From Pseudoxanthomonas jiangsuensis (lineage in GTDB: Bacteria > Pseudomonadota > Gammaproteobacteria > Xanthomonadales > Xanthomonadaceae), in assembly GCF_010093185.1 (NCBI RefSeq), contig NZ_PDWL01000001.1, forward strand, positions 233,995 through 297,994: a stretch of DNA of 64,000 nt, read 5' to 3'. The position numbers and the translations under genes were made by a program. Shown piece by piece: positions 8,672-16,884 of this stretch; position 1 is the first letter of the stretch; each line of letters opens with the position of its first letter. The notes beneath the pieces are model-generated. The model searched no databases, was not told where the DNA came from, and was given only the letters and a program-made list of their open reading frames with translations.

Positions 8672-9157
8672 ATGGACACATCACTTTCGGACGAACGCAT
8701 CGCCGAACTTATCGCCATGCCTAAGCGGGTCACCAACCCAAAGGCTCGACAGGTGCCCGACGCGAAGCACCTCAAGTGCGACTACAAGGCCGTGAGCGTA
8801 CCGGGTGGCGACGAGTTCACCATTTTTGTTCGCCAGCATAGTGAGATGCTGGACGACTTCACCGCTGGTCTGAAATGGCATTCGACCACGGGCGAAACGG
8901 TCATTCTGATGCGCTGCAACGGCGCCAGTCATCCGCATAAGAATCATATCGAGGGCACTAGGTTCAGGCCCGGGAACTATCATATTCACAAGGCAACCGA
9001 GCGCTACATCGAAAAGGGCTACGAGCCGGAACACTTCGCCGAAGTCACTAACGGATACACGTCGATTGAGGGCGCCCTCCATCTGCTATGTGTCGAATGC
9101 AACATCAGTGGGATTGATACGACTCCCGAATCTCTCAGCTTGTTTCCGGTTCAATGA
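8672..9157 (+). CDS. DUF6978-like protein, first gene of accessory cassette
   Basis: The 161-residue soluble protein has a patterned core: I-L-M-R-C-N-G-A-S-H-P-H-K-N-H, then G-T-R-F-R-P-G-N-Y-H-I-H-K-A-T-E-R-Y-I, with many histidines. This is reminiscent of the DUF6978 family, which has no known function; the assignment is from memory. The ATG at 8672 was chosen because AGGGGG ends 9 bases upstream; the ATG at 8663 directly abuts that motif, and upstream in-frame sequence from 8546 lies in a repeat. Its stop overlaps the next start (ATGA at 9154-9157), so the two genes are translationally coupled. Base composition is visibly less G+C-rich than flanking genes, suggesting acquisition. Confidence 0.7.
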   Translation: MDTSLSDERIAELIAMPKRVTNPKARQVPDAKHLKCDYKAVSVPGGDEFTIFVRQHSEMLDDFTAGLKWHSTTGETVILMRCNGASHPHKNHIEGTRFRPGNYHIHKATERYIEKGYEPEHFAEVTNGYTSIEGALHLLCVECNISGIDTTPESLSLFPVQ

Positions 9158-9939
9158 ACATCAACGATTTGAAATCTGCCGTATGCAAGTCGCTTTGCGC
9201 CGACGTTCGAGTTATCGAGCGCAACGACGGCTATTTCTTCGTTGATACGCCCTTTGAATTTGGCGACGGCGATCACTATTCGCTATTTTTGAAGTTTCTG
9301 CCTACTGGGGGCGTGCGCATAACCGATCGTGGCACCACCTACATGCGTATGAGCTACCTCAACGATCTGGCGAAGTTTAGGGACGGCTCGCGCGGACGAC
9401 TGTTGGATCAAGTCGTAGCGACGGCCGGCCTGCAGCAGGATGATGGCGAATTCTTTGTGGACGTGGCGGGCGAGGAGCTTGGCCCGTCGCTAGTTCGCTT
9501 TGGCCAAGCGATCACCCGCATTCACGACCTTACGTTCCTAAACAAGGCCCGCATTGCATCGACCTTCTACGAGGACCTGCGCGAGCAAGTGCAGGAAATC
9601 GTGGGTGGTGAGGTAGTGGAGAACTACATCGTCCCAGGAGTGCCCATGGGTGAGGCTTACCCGATCGATCTATTCGTTCATGGCGAACGCTCGCCTGTCT
9701 ATATATTCGGTGTGCCCGATCAAGCTAAAGCCAGGTTGGCGACGATCATCATTCAGTACCTGCGGCTGCACCTTAACGCCGACCCTAAGAGTCGGTTCAA
9801 GTCGCTCGTCGTTTTTCAGGATCAGGCGAGCATCCCACATAAGGATCGCAGTCGTTTGATTAATGCTGCTTCGATGATGGTCGATACGCTGGATGCGCGC
9901 GACGACATGCGATTCAAACTGGAAGAGGCGCTGCACTAG
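9154..9939 (+). CDS. DUF1828-domain protein, second gene of accessory cassette
   Basis: The 261-residue soluble protein has an N-terminal DUF1828-type module: F-F-V-D-T-P-F-E-F-G-D-G-D-H-Y-S-L-F-L-K-F, then G-G-V-R-I-T-D-R-G-T-T-Y-M-R-M-S-Y-L. A C-terminal alpha/beta region follows (about residues 130-261), containing Y-P-I-D-L-F-V-H and L-V-V-F-Q-D-Q-A-S. Such proteins are scattered among mobile regions and phages, and their activity is unknown. It overlaps the upstream gene by four bases. Codon use is unlike the GC-rich neighbours (AAT, GAT, TTT common). A terminator hairpin at 10053-10084 lies downstream. Confidence 0.75.
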   Translation: MNINDLKSAVCKSLCADVRVIERNDGYFFVDTPFEFGDGDHYSLFLKFLPTGGVRITDRGTTYMRMSYLNDLAKFRDGSRGRLLDQVVATAGLQQDDGEFFVDVAGEELGPSLVRFGQAITRIHDLTFLNKARIASTFYEDLREQVQEIVGGEVVENYIVPGVPMGEAYPIDLFVHGERSPVYIFGVPDQAKARLATIIIQYLRLHLNADPKSRFKSLVVFQDQASIPHKDRSRLINAASMMVDTLDARDDMRFKLEEALH

Positions 9940-10029
9940 GTAGGCTATCGGGAGAATCGCGCCACACCCAGCCGATCAACGCGCCTAGCAACGAGGAACG
10001 TTTTAACGAAGAAGGGGGTCGAAGAAAGG

Positions 10030-10044
10030 AGCCAGGTTCACTTC
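10030..10044 (-). repeat. Inverted copy of the GAAGTGAACCTGGC core
   Basis: Read on the minus strand this is GAAGTGAACCTGGCTC, nearly identical to the plus-strand core at 7749-7763. The two copies lie in opposite orientation and enclose both the gene at 7767-8258 and the low-G+C cassette. They could be remnants of the ends of an inserted element. Confidence 0.45.
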
Positions 10045-10052
10045 ACCCTCAA

Positions 10053-10084
10053 CGAAAAAGGCGGCCATCAGGCCGCCTTTTTCG
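10053..10084. terminator. Bidirectional Rho-independent terminator
   Basis: Fourteen-base arms (10053-10066 and 10071-10084) with a four-base loop, and A-tract/T-tract ends (AAAAAGGCGGCC / GGCCGCCTTTTT). It serves the converging DUF1828 gene (plus) and aceE (minus). Confidence 0.9.
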
Positions 10085-10103
10085 TTCCAACTTTCGTCAA
10101 ACC

Positions 10104-12797
10104 TCAAACCCCGACCGGATTCGCCTTCTCCGGGTCGATCTTGTATTGCTTGATCGCCCTGGCCACATCCTTCGGCGTCATCTTCCCTTCCTTCGCCAGC
10201 GCGGCGATGGCGGCATGCGCGATGTAGTACCGGTCCACCTCGAAGAACCGCCGCAGGTTGGCGCGAGTGTCCGAGCGGCCGAAGCCGTCGGTGCCCAGCA
10301 CGGTGTATTGCATCGGCACGAAGGCGCGGATCTGGTCGGCGAACCCACGCACGTAGTCGGTCGCGGCGATCGCCGGGCCCTGGCGGCCTTCCAGCTGCTC
10401 GGTCACGTAGGCCTTGCGCGGGGCCTTGGCCTCCGGGTTCATGCGGTTCCAGCGCTCGGCGTCGAAGCCGTCGCGGCGCAGCTCGTTGAAGCTGGGGCAG
10501 GACCAGATGTCGGCGGTGACGCCGAAGTCCTTGTCCAGCAGCTCGGCCGCGGCGATCGCTTCGCGCAGGATGGTGCCGCTGCCCAGCAGCTGCACGCGCA
10601 GCTCGCCCTTCTTCGGCTTGCCGGCGTCCTTGAGCAGGTACATGCCCTTGACGATGCCCGCTTCCGCACCCGCCGGCATTTCCGGATGGGTGTAGTTCTC
10701 GTTCATCAGGGTGAGGTACCAGTATTCGTCGACCTGGTCCTCCATCATCGCCTTCATACCGTGCTGGAGCAGCACGGTGACCTCGTAGCCGAAGGTCGGG
10801 TCGTAGCTGCGCACGTTGGGGATGAAGCCGGCCTGGATCTGGCTGTGGCCGTCCTCGTGCTGCAGGCCCTCGCCATTGAGCGTGGTGCGGCCGGCGGTGC
10901 CGCCGAGCAGGAAGCCGCGGGTTCGCATGTCGGCGGCCTGCCAGGCGATGTCGCCCACGCGCTGGAAGCCGAACATGGAGTAGTAGATATAGAACGGCAG
11001 CATCGGCACGTTCGACACCGAGTAGCTGGTGCCGGCGGCCATCCACGACGCGATCGCGCCCGGCTCGCTGATGCCCTGCTGCAGCACCTGGCCGGCCTGG
11101 TCCTCGCGGTAGTACATCAGCTGATCGGAATCGACCGGCTTGTACTTCTGGCCGAACGGGGCGTAGATGCCGATCTGGCGGAACAGGCCTTCCATGCCGA
11201 AGGTGCGCGCCTCGTCGGCGACGATCGGCACCAGGTGCGGGCCCAGGTCCTTGTCGCGCAGGGCGATGTTGAGGGTCTGCACGAAGGCCATGGTGGTGGA
11301 GTAGGTGCGCTCGCCGCTGTCCTTGAGCAGGCGCTCGTACTTGTCCAGGGTCGGCACGGCGAAGGACTTGCTGGCCTTGCGCCGGCGCTGCGGCAGGTAG
11401 CCGCCGAGGGCGGCGCGGCGCTCCTTCAGGTACTGCACTTCCGGCGAGTCCTCGCCGGGGTGGTAGAACGGGATCTGCTCGGCGTCGGCCAGCTGCTTGT
11501 CGCTCAGCGGGATGTTGAAGCGGTCGCGGAAGGCGCGCACCGCGTCGTCGTCCAGCTTCTTGGTCTGGTGGGTCGGGTTGAGCGACTCGCCCGAGGAGCC
11601 CATGCCGTAGCCCTTGACCGTCTTGGCCAGGATCACGGTCGGCATGCCCTTGGTGTTCACCGCCTGGTGGTAGGCGGCGTAGACCTTGTGCGGGTCGTGG
11701 CCGCCGCGGTTCAGGCGCCAGATGTCCTCGTCGGAAAGACCGGCGACCATGGCCGCGGTCTCCGGGTACTTGCCGAAGAAATGCTCGCGGGTGTACGCGC
11801 CGCCGAAGGCCTTGCAGTTCTGGTACTCGCCGTCGACGGTCTCCATCATCAGCTTCTTCAGGACGCCCTGGGTGTCCTTGGCGAACAGCGCGTCCCAGTA
11901 GCCGCCCCACAGCAGCTTGATCACGTTCCAGCCACCGCCGCGGAACACGCCTTCCAGTTCCTGGATGATCTTGCCGTTGCCGCGCACCGGGCCGTCCAGG
12001 CGCTGCAGGTTGCAGTTGACCACGAAGATCAGGTTGTCCAGGCCCTCGCGCCCGGCCAGGGCGATCGCGCCCAGGGTCTCGGGTTCGTCCGACTCGCCGT
12101 CGCCGATGAAGCACCAGACCTTGCGGTCGGACGGCTCGATCAGGCCGCGGTGCTCCAGGTACTTCATGAACTGCGCCTGGTAGATCGCGCCGAGCGGGCC
12201 CAGGCCCATCGAAACGGTCGGGGTCTGCCAGTAGTCCGGCATCAGCCAGGGGTGCGGATAGGAGGAGATGCCGCGGCCGTCCACTTCCATGCGGAAGTTG
12301 TCCAGCTGGCTCTCGCTGATCCGGCCTTCCAGGAACGAGCGGGCATAGATGCCCGGCGAGCTGTGACCCTGGATGTAGAGCAGGTCGCCCGGGTGGCTGT
12401 CGGACGGGGCGCGCCAGAAGTGGTTGAAGCCGACGTCGTACAGGGTGGCCGAGGAGGCGAACGAAGCGATGTGGCCGCCGAGGTCGCCGGGCTTGCGGTT
12501 GGCGCGGACCACGGTGGCCATCGCGTTCCAGCGGATGATCGAGCGGATCCGCCATTCCAGGTCCGCGTTGCCCGGGCTCTTGGCCTCCAGGTGCGGAGCG
12601 ATGGTGTTGACGTACTCGGTGGTCGGGGAGAACGGCAGGAACGCGCCGGAGCGGCGGGTCAGCTCGACCATGTCCTCCAGCAGGCCGTGAGCGCGCTCGG
12701 GGCCGTCACGGTCGATGACCGCCTTGAGCGATTCGATCCATTCCCGGGTCTCGACCGGATCCGGATCGTTCTGCAGCACCTCGTTCAGCCAGTTCAT
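10104..12797 (-). CDS. aceE: Pyruvate dehydrogenase E1 component, homodimeric type
   Basis: The 897-residue enzyme decarboxylates pyruvate with thiamine diphosphate and acetylates the lipoyl domains of E2, feeding acetyl-CoA to the TCA cycle in the cytoplasm. The ThDP motif is visible as G-D-G-E-S-D-E-P-E (about 232-240) with N-C-N near 261-263. The H-S-S-P-G-I-Y-A-R and G-G-H-I-A-S-F motifs of the family are present. Length matches the usual 885-900 residues. The ATG at 12797 has GGGAG about 5 bases upstream. The gene stands alone: no aceF or lpd is adjacent. A strong terminator follows its 3' end. Confidence 0.97.
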   Translation of the reverse strand: MNWLNEVLQNDPDPVETREWIESLKAVIDRDGPERAHGLLEDMVELTRRSGAFLPFSPTTEYVNTIAPHLEAKSPGNADLEWRIRSIIRWNAMATVVRANRKPGDLGGHIASFASSATLYDVGFNHFWRAPSDSHPGDLLYIQGHSSPGIYARSFLEGRISESQLDNFRMEVDGRGISSYPHPWLMPDYWQTPTVSMGLGPLGAIYQAQFMKYLEHRGLIEPSDRKVWCFIGDGESDEPETLGAIALAGREGLDNLIFVVNCNLQRLDGPVRGNGKIIQELEGVFRGGGWNVIKLLWGGYWDALFAKDTQGVLKKLMMETVDGEYQNCKAFGGAYTREHFFGKYPETAAMVAGLSDEDIWRLNRGGHDPHKVYAAYHQAVNTKGMPTVILAKTVKGYGMGSSGESLNPTHQTKKLDDDAVRAFRDRFNIPLSDKQLADAEQIPFYHPGEDSPEVQYLKERRAALGGYLPQRRRKASKSFAVPTLDKYERLLKDSGERTYSTTMAFVQTLNIALRDKDLGPHLVPIVADEARTFGMEGLFRQIGIYAPFGQKYKPVDSDQLMYYREDQAGQVLQQGISEPGAIASWMAAGTSYSVSNVPMLPFYIYYSMFGFQRVGDIAWQAADMRTRGFLLGGTAGRTTLNGEGLQHEDGHSQIQAGFIPNVRSYDPTFGYEVTVLLQHGMKAMMEDQVDEYWYLTLMNENYTHPEMPAGAEAGIVKGMYLLKDAGKPKKGELRVQLLGSGTILREAIAAAELLDKDFGVTADIWSCPSFNELRRDGFDAERWNRMNPEAKAPRKAYVTEQLEGRQGPAIAATDYVRGFADQIRAFVPMQYTVLGTDGFGRSDTRANLRRFFEVDRYYIAHAAIAALAKEGKMTPKDVARAIKQYKIDPEKANPVGV

Positions 12798-13017
12798 ATC
12801 ACTCCCTATGCCGCGCGTAGGGGACGCGGCCGCGATGTTCTTGTGGACCCGGGAGTTTAGCGCACCGGCCGCGGCGGCCGCCTCGCTACGGTGGCGTATG
12901 CAACCGATCAGGCGGCGATCTGCGGCGATGTCGGCGCGACTGTCCCGGGACATCCGGCTTCATGCCGGGCGGGGCGGCAGGTGTTTATGATCGGCCGTCC
13001 CCCAGCCCGGGAAGCCG

Positions 13018-15027
13018 ATGGCCGCCATCGCGCCACGCCAGACCGAGGAACTGCCCGTCCCGGACGACCCGGCCCCGGCGCCCGCCGCCGCCCGGGTCCA
13101 CTGGCGCGACAGCCTGCGCACGCGGATGGTGCTGTGGTCCAGCCTGCTCAACGCCGGGCTGCTGCTGGTGACCGCGCTGGCCTTCTACGGCGGCGCCCGG
13201 CTGCTGATCGTGCAGAACGCCCGGGCCGAGGCCGACGGCCTGGCCCGGCAGACCGTGCGCGGCCTGGAGGCGACCGTGGAGTCGGTCCAGGTCAGCGGCC
13301 GCACCCTGGCCGCCAGCGCCACCGGAGTCGGCGTGCAGCCGTCCAGCCTGCGCTCGCTGCTGGTGGCCAGCCTGGCCGGGGACCCGGACATCGCCGGGGC
13401 GATGGTGATCGTCGAGCCGGGGCAGCTGCCGGGCGACGACGATGGTTTCACCTGGTACATCCGCCGCGACGGCACCCGCCTGGTCGAGCGCTCGGTAGCC
13501 GACCTGGGCTACGACTACCGGACCATGCCCTGGTACGTGCGCACGGTGGCGGCGCCGGGCCCCTGGTGGTCCGAGCCCTATGCCAACGCGGCCACGGCCG
13601 GGGAGTTCTTCGCCACCTACAACCTGCCCTTGCGGCGTCCGGGCGATCCGGCCGGGGCGCCGGCGGTGGGCATGGTCAGCCTGGACATCCCGGTGGCGCG
13701 GCTGGCCGCGCTGGTTGGCGGAGCGGACGGTGGCACCGGCCTGCAGCCGATGCTGTTCTCGCCCGAGGGCCTGGCGGTGGTCCATCCCGATCCGCAGGTG
13801 CAGATGCGGGCCAGCGCCGCGGACTTGGCCAGCACCGCCGGCGGCGAGGGCTGGCAGCCGCTGGCCGCGGCGATCGAACGCCACCAGACGGCGAGCTTCG
13901 AGCACGGCGACGCCGAAGGCGACGCCCTGGGCACGGTGGTCTTGCCGGTGGCCGACAGCGGCTGGACCTTCGCCTTGACCGTCTCCGACCGCTACTTCCT
14001 GCACCGGCTCAACCGGATCGCCCTGTGGGTCGCGCTGGGCGGGCTGCTGGCGCTGATGGCGGCGCTGTGGCTGGCGCGACGCTACAGCGGCGCGATCGCC
14101 TCGCCGATCGAGGAGCTGACCGACAGCGCCCGCCACTTCAGCCAGGGCGACTTCGACTATCCCCTGCCCTACGTGCAGCGCAGCGACGAGGTCGGGGTGA
14201 TGGCGCGCGCCTTCGACAGCGCGCGCGGCTCGATCAAGCAGCAGCTGCACGAGATCGGGCAGATGGCCAGCGCGCGGCAGAAGCTGGAGAGCGAGCTGTC
14301 GATCGCGCGCGACATCCAGCAGTCGATGCTGCCGGCCGCGCGCGCCTTCGACACCGGGCACATGCACGTGGAGGCGCACGCCCTGCTGGAGCCGGCTACC
14401 GCGGTGGGCGGCGACTTCTACCTGTTCTCGGAGCTGGAGCCGGGCGTGCTGTGGTTCGCCATCGGCGACGTCTCCGACAAGGGCGTGCCGGCGGCGCTGT
14501 TCATGGCGCGCACGGTGACCGTGCTGGAACAGCTGGCCCGGCGGCACGCGGGCGACCCGGCGAAGATCTTGGCCACCGCCTCGATCCGGCTGGCCGAGGG
14601 CAACGACACCTGCATGTTCGCCACCGTGCTGTGCGGGCGCCTGGACGTGGCCAGCGGCCGCTTCCAGCTGGCCAGCGCCGGGCACGAGCCGCCTTTGCTG
14701 CTGCAGGCCGATGGCGAAGCGTCGCTGCTGGCGCTGGAAGGCGGCCCCTCGCTGGGCTTCGAGGCCAGCGACGCCTACCGGGCGCACGAGGGCGTGCTCG
14801 CCGCCGGCGCCACCCTGGTCGGCTACACCGACGGGGTGACCGAGGCCTTCGACGCCGGCAACGAAGCCTATGGCGACCAGCGGCTGGTGCGCGCGCTGCG
14901 CGCCGGCGACAGCGCCGCCGAAGCCTGCCACCGCCTGCTGGAGGACGTGCGCCGCTTCGCCGGCGACGCACCGCAGTCCGACGACATCACCATCCTGGCG
15001 ATCAGCCGCCGGCGCGAAGGCGCCTGA
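13018..15027 (+). CDS. Membrane SpoIIE/RsbU-type PP2C phosphatase with sensor and HAMP domains
   Basis: The 669-residue receptor-phosphatase has TM1 (about 38-60), a periplasmic Cache-type sensor (about 65-325), TM2 (about 335-355), HAMP (about 356-410), a coiled linker and a C-terminal PP2C/SpoIIE domain (about 445-665). Catalytic metal motifs are G-G-D-F-Y (about 463) and G-D-V-S-D-K-G (about 482), with Q-S-D-D-I-T near the end. It should dephosphorylate the STAS anti-sigma antagonist encoded two genes downstream in response to an external cue. It heads a three-gene partner-switch cluster. The sensed ligand is unknown. Confidence 0.92.
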   Translation: MAAIAPRQTEELPVPDDPAPAPAAARVHWRDSLRTRMVLWSSLLNAGLLLVTALAFYGGARLLIVQNARAEADGLARQTVRGLEATVESVQVSGRTLAASATGVGVQPSSLRSLLVASLAGDPDIAGAMVIVEPGQLPGDDDGFTWYIRRDGTRLVERSVADLGYDYRTMPWYVRTVAAPGPWWSEPYANAATAGEFFATYNLPLRRPGDPAGAPAVGMVSLDIPVARLAALVGGADGGTGLQPMLFSPEGLAVVHPDPQVQMRASAADLASTAGGEGWQPLAAAIERHQTASFEHGDAEGDALGTVVLPVADSGWTFALTVSDRYFLHRLNRIALWVALGGLLALMAALWLARRYSGAIASPIEELTDSARHFSQGDFDYPLPYVQRSDEVGVMARAFDSARGSIKQQLHEIGQMASARQKLESELSIARDIQQSMLPAARAFDTGHMHVEAHALLEPATAVGGDFYLFSELEPGVLWFAIGDVSDKGVPAALFMARTVTVLEQLARRHAGDPAKILATASIRLAEGNDTCMFATVLCGRLDVASGRFQLASAGHEPPLLLQADGEASLLALEGGPSLGFEASDAYRAHEGVLAAGATLVGYTDGVTEAFDAGNEAYGDQRLVRALRAGDSAAEACHRLLEDVRRFAGDAPQSDDITILAISRRREGA

Positions 15028-15124
15028 GGCAGGGACGATGGCGGACAAGGGCGGCGCCTCGACACCTTCCCCACACCGGGCGCATCCTGCCGGCATGCAG
15101 GGAAATGCGCCCGGGGACCGGCCG

Positions 15125-15550
15125 ATGCATACCAGCGTGGCGCACACGTCCGCCGACGTGCTGCGGATGACCGACGCGGTCGAGATCCTGCTGGCCGCGC
15201 ATGGCGCCGGCAGGGCCGCGGTGCACGACGCCCGCCTGGTGGTGGAGGAAGTGGCCTGCAACGCGATCGAGCACGCCGCCTCCGCCGAGGCGCCGCTGGA
15301 ACTGCAGGCGCGGGTGGAAGACGGCCGGCTGTGGCTGCAGTTCCAGGACCGCGGCGCGCCGTTCGATCCCACCGCCCACGCCTGCCCCGACCTGGACGCG
15401 GAGATCGGGGCCCGCGGCGTCGGCGGCCTGGGCATCTTCCTGGTCCGCGAACTGGCCGAACGGATCGACTACCAACGCGTCGGCGGACGCAACGTCCTAC
15501 GCATCACCCTGCGGCTGGATGCCGCCCACGACAAGGAGCGCAACCCATGA
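15125..15550 (+). CDS. RsbW-like serine kinase / anti-sigma ATPase (HATPase_c_2)
   Basis: The 141-residue GHKL-type ATPase has the N-box V-V-E-E-V-A-C-N-A-I-E-H, the G1 region F-Q-D-R-G-A-P-F-D and G2 R-G-V-G-G-L-G-I-F-L-V-R. Family members bind a sigma factor or output protein and phosphorylate the STAS antagonist. I chose the ATG at 15125 because the family core begins immediately after it. An in-frame ATG at 15038 has an AGGG upstream but adds 29 residues with atypical codons. The stop overlaps the STAS start by four bases (ATGA at 15547-15550). Confidence 0.88.
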   Translation: MHTSVAHTSADVLRMTDAVEILLAAHGAGRAAVHDARLVVEEVACNAIEHAASAEAPLELQARVEDGRLWLQFQDRGAPFDPTAHACPDLDAEIGARGVGGLGIFLVRELAERIDYQRVGGRNVLRITLRLDAAHDKERNP

Positions 15551-15933
15551 GCACGTTGAGGACCGCGATCTCGCCGCCGAACAACGGCGTCCAGCAGGTG
15601 GCCGTCGGCGGCCGCCTGGACACCCACACCTACGCCGAGCTGGACCAGGCACTGGCGCCGGTGCTGGCCGACCCGGCGATCACCTCGCTGGTGCTCGACC
15701 TGGCCGGGCTGGACTACATCAGCAGCGCCGGCATCCGCTCGGTGTTCAAGGCGCGCAAGGCGCTGGCCGTGCGCAATGGCAAGGTCCTGGTGGTCAACCC
15801 GCAGCCGCAGATCCAGAAGGTCTTCGACATGGTCAAGGCCGTGCCGCTGGGCGAGATCTTCACCTCGGTAGCCGAGGCGGATGCGTATCTGGATGCGATG
15901 CAGAGGAAGATTGTCGGAGGGGAGGGTTCATAG
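15547..15933 (+). CDS. STAS-domain anti-sigma factor antagonist (RsbV/SpoIIAA-like)
   Basis: The 128-residue STAS protein has the phospho-site region L-D-Y-I-S-S-A-G-I-R-S, where the serine would be phosphorylated by the adjacent kinase and dephosphorylated by the SpoIIE phosphatase. Together the three proteins form a partner-switch. It overlaps the kinase gene by four bases, so it is translationally coupled. Its last six bases overlap the end of the convergent CPBP gene. No sigma factor gene is adjacent, so the output target is not visible here. Confidence 0.92.
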   Translation: MSTLRTAISPPNNGVQQVAVGGRLDTHTYAELDQALAPVLADPAITSLVLDLAGLDYISSAGIRSVFKARKALAVRNGKVLVVNPQPQIQKVFDMVKAVPLGEIFTSVAEADAYLDAMQRKIVGGEGS

Positions 15934-16500
15934 CAGATAGGTAAGGATGACCACGAGATTCAAAACACCGTGAACAAGCGCACACTGTATCGAGTTGGCT
16001 CCCACCTTCCGAAACATCCAACAAAGAGCCATTGATGCAATAAACGCCCACAAGAAGACGTTGTAGTGCGAGAGTGCAAACAAAGCCGACACAAGAATTG
16101 CTGCCAGCACCCCATTTATCCAACTAGAGAATGCCATAAATAAGAGATGCCTCACCATTTTTTCTTCAAAAACTGGCGTGACAACAGCGATGTTTACAAG
16201 CGGATACACTACCGAAGCATCAATAGCCATATCCGGGACGGAACGTCCACGCAGTTCCGAGTAAAAAACCCAGATAACCGACAACAATAGAGCCACCACA
16301 AGCATCAAAATCCATGCTCGCCGACCCCACCCTAAAGAGCTACGCTCTGGGAACAACAGATAGAGCGCAAAAATAATCGATGTCTTGAGCGGCACATCCC
16401 AGTATGAGGCGCCCGAAGACGTGAGTAGAGAACCCACGCTGGCATAGGCAACAAATGCCACCACGAATGCCGCGAGAAGATGGTCGCCCTTAGCTTTCAC
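15928..16500 (-). CDS. CPBP-family (Rce1/CAAX-like) intramembrane protease
   Basis: The 190-residue protein has about six transmembrane helices. It carries the complete CPBP motif set: E-E-K-M-V-R (E112, E113, R117), F-A-L-S-H (F141, H145) and H-G-V-L-N (H177, N181). In lactic acid bacteria, members confer self-immunity to class II bacteriocins or process peptides. Start: GTG at 16500 with GAGG about 7 bases upstream. It lies 42 bases downstream of the double-glycine peptide gene with a hairpin between them. Codon use and base composition are much lower in G+C than the flanking STAS and maeB genes, suggesting transfer. A role as immunity or maturation factor for the peptide is inference. Confidence 0.88.
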   Translation of the reverse strand: MKAKGDHLLAAFVVAFVAYASVGSLLTSSGASYWDVPLKTSIIFALYLLFPERSSLGWGRRAWILMLVVALLLSVIWVFYSELRGRSVPDMAIDASVVYPLVNIAVVTPVFEEKMVRHLLFMAFSSWINGVLAAILVSALFALSHYNVFLWAFIASMALCWMFRKVGANSIQCALVHGVLNLVVILTYLL

Positions 16501-16516
16501 TCAGACCTCGACACAA

Positions 16517-16539
16517 AGAGGGGCGCCAAGCGCCCCTCT
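16517..16539 (-). terminator. Hairpin between peptide gene and CPBP gene
   Basis: Nine-base perfect arms AGAGGGGCG (16517-16525) and CGCCCCTCT (16531-16539) with a five-base loop, followed on the minus strand by TTTGTG. It sits just after the peptide stop codon and before the CPBP start. It could be an attenuator that yields much peptide mRNA and less protease mRNA, or an mRNA stabiliser. Confidence 0.7.
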
Positions 16540-16542
16540 AAA

Positions 16543-16755
16543 TCACCGAACAGCGATACGCAAGACGTGGTTGACAGCCCAAGGTCCAGTAAAAGGCACG
16601 GTGGACATGTATCTAAAGGCTGCCACGCCAATCGCCATGAAATCACTCAGATTACCCTCGCACCCCACTTTAGTATCTTTCCCAAAATAAGCACTGCACT
16701 TAAGGTCCGCGCCGCCAGAAACAACAGCGACCTCATCCGAGCTAATAGTGCGCAT
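16543..16755 (-). CDS. Double-glycine-leader peptide, bacteriocin-like precursor
   Basis: The 70-residue product begins M-R-T-I-S-S-D-E-V-A-V-V-S-G-G, the classic leader of class II bacteriocins/microcins cut after Gly-Gly (residues 14-15) by peptidase-containing ABC exporters. The predicted mature peptide is 55 residues with two cysteines (20 and 32, a possible disulfide), aromatic residues and a hydrophobic, glycine/alanine-containing middle (A-I-G-V-A-A-F). AGGAG lies 8 bases upstream of the ATG. Base composition is low in G+C, like the adjacent CPBP protease gene. No exporter is encoded nearby, so export would rely on one elsewhere. No specific bacteriocin family is recognised. A quorum or signal peptide is an alternative. 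Confidence 0.75.
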   Translation of the reverse strand: MRTISSDEVAVVSGGADLKCSAYFGKDTKVGCEGNLSDFMAIGVAAFRYMSTVPFTGPWAVNHVLRIAVR

Positions 16756-16884
16756 ATGACACTCCTTTGCTAGTTACTGACCCTTCATGGATCAGGCCGG
16801 CACATTGCCCGCAGCCAACTTATGCCACGTCTCGGACATTAAGAAAATGTTCCGCGTCTGATCTAACTGTCAGATTAACCTGAT

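Noticed and set aside
10146..12860. Long open frame antisense to aceE
   Set aside because: It is a GC-rich shadow frame. aceE on the minus strand has a clear family match, ribosome site and terminator; the antisense product is His/Val/Ala-rich without domains.
15038..15124. Longer N-terminus for the RsbW-like kinase
   Set aside because: The 29 extra residues have atypical codons and no family match. AGGG upstream of 15038 is the only support, so the ATG at 15125 is preferred but not certain.
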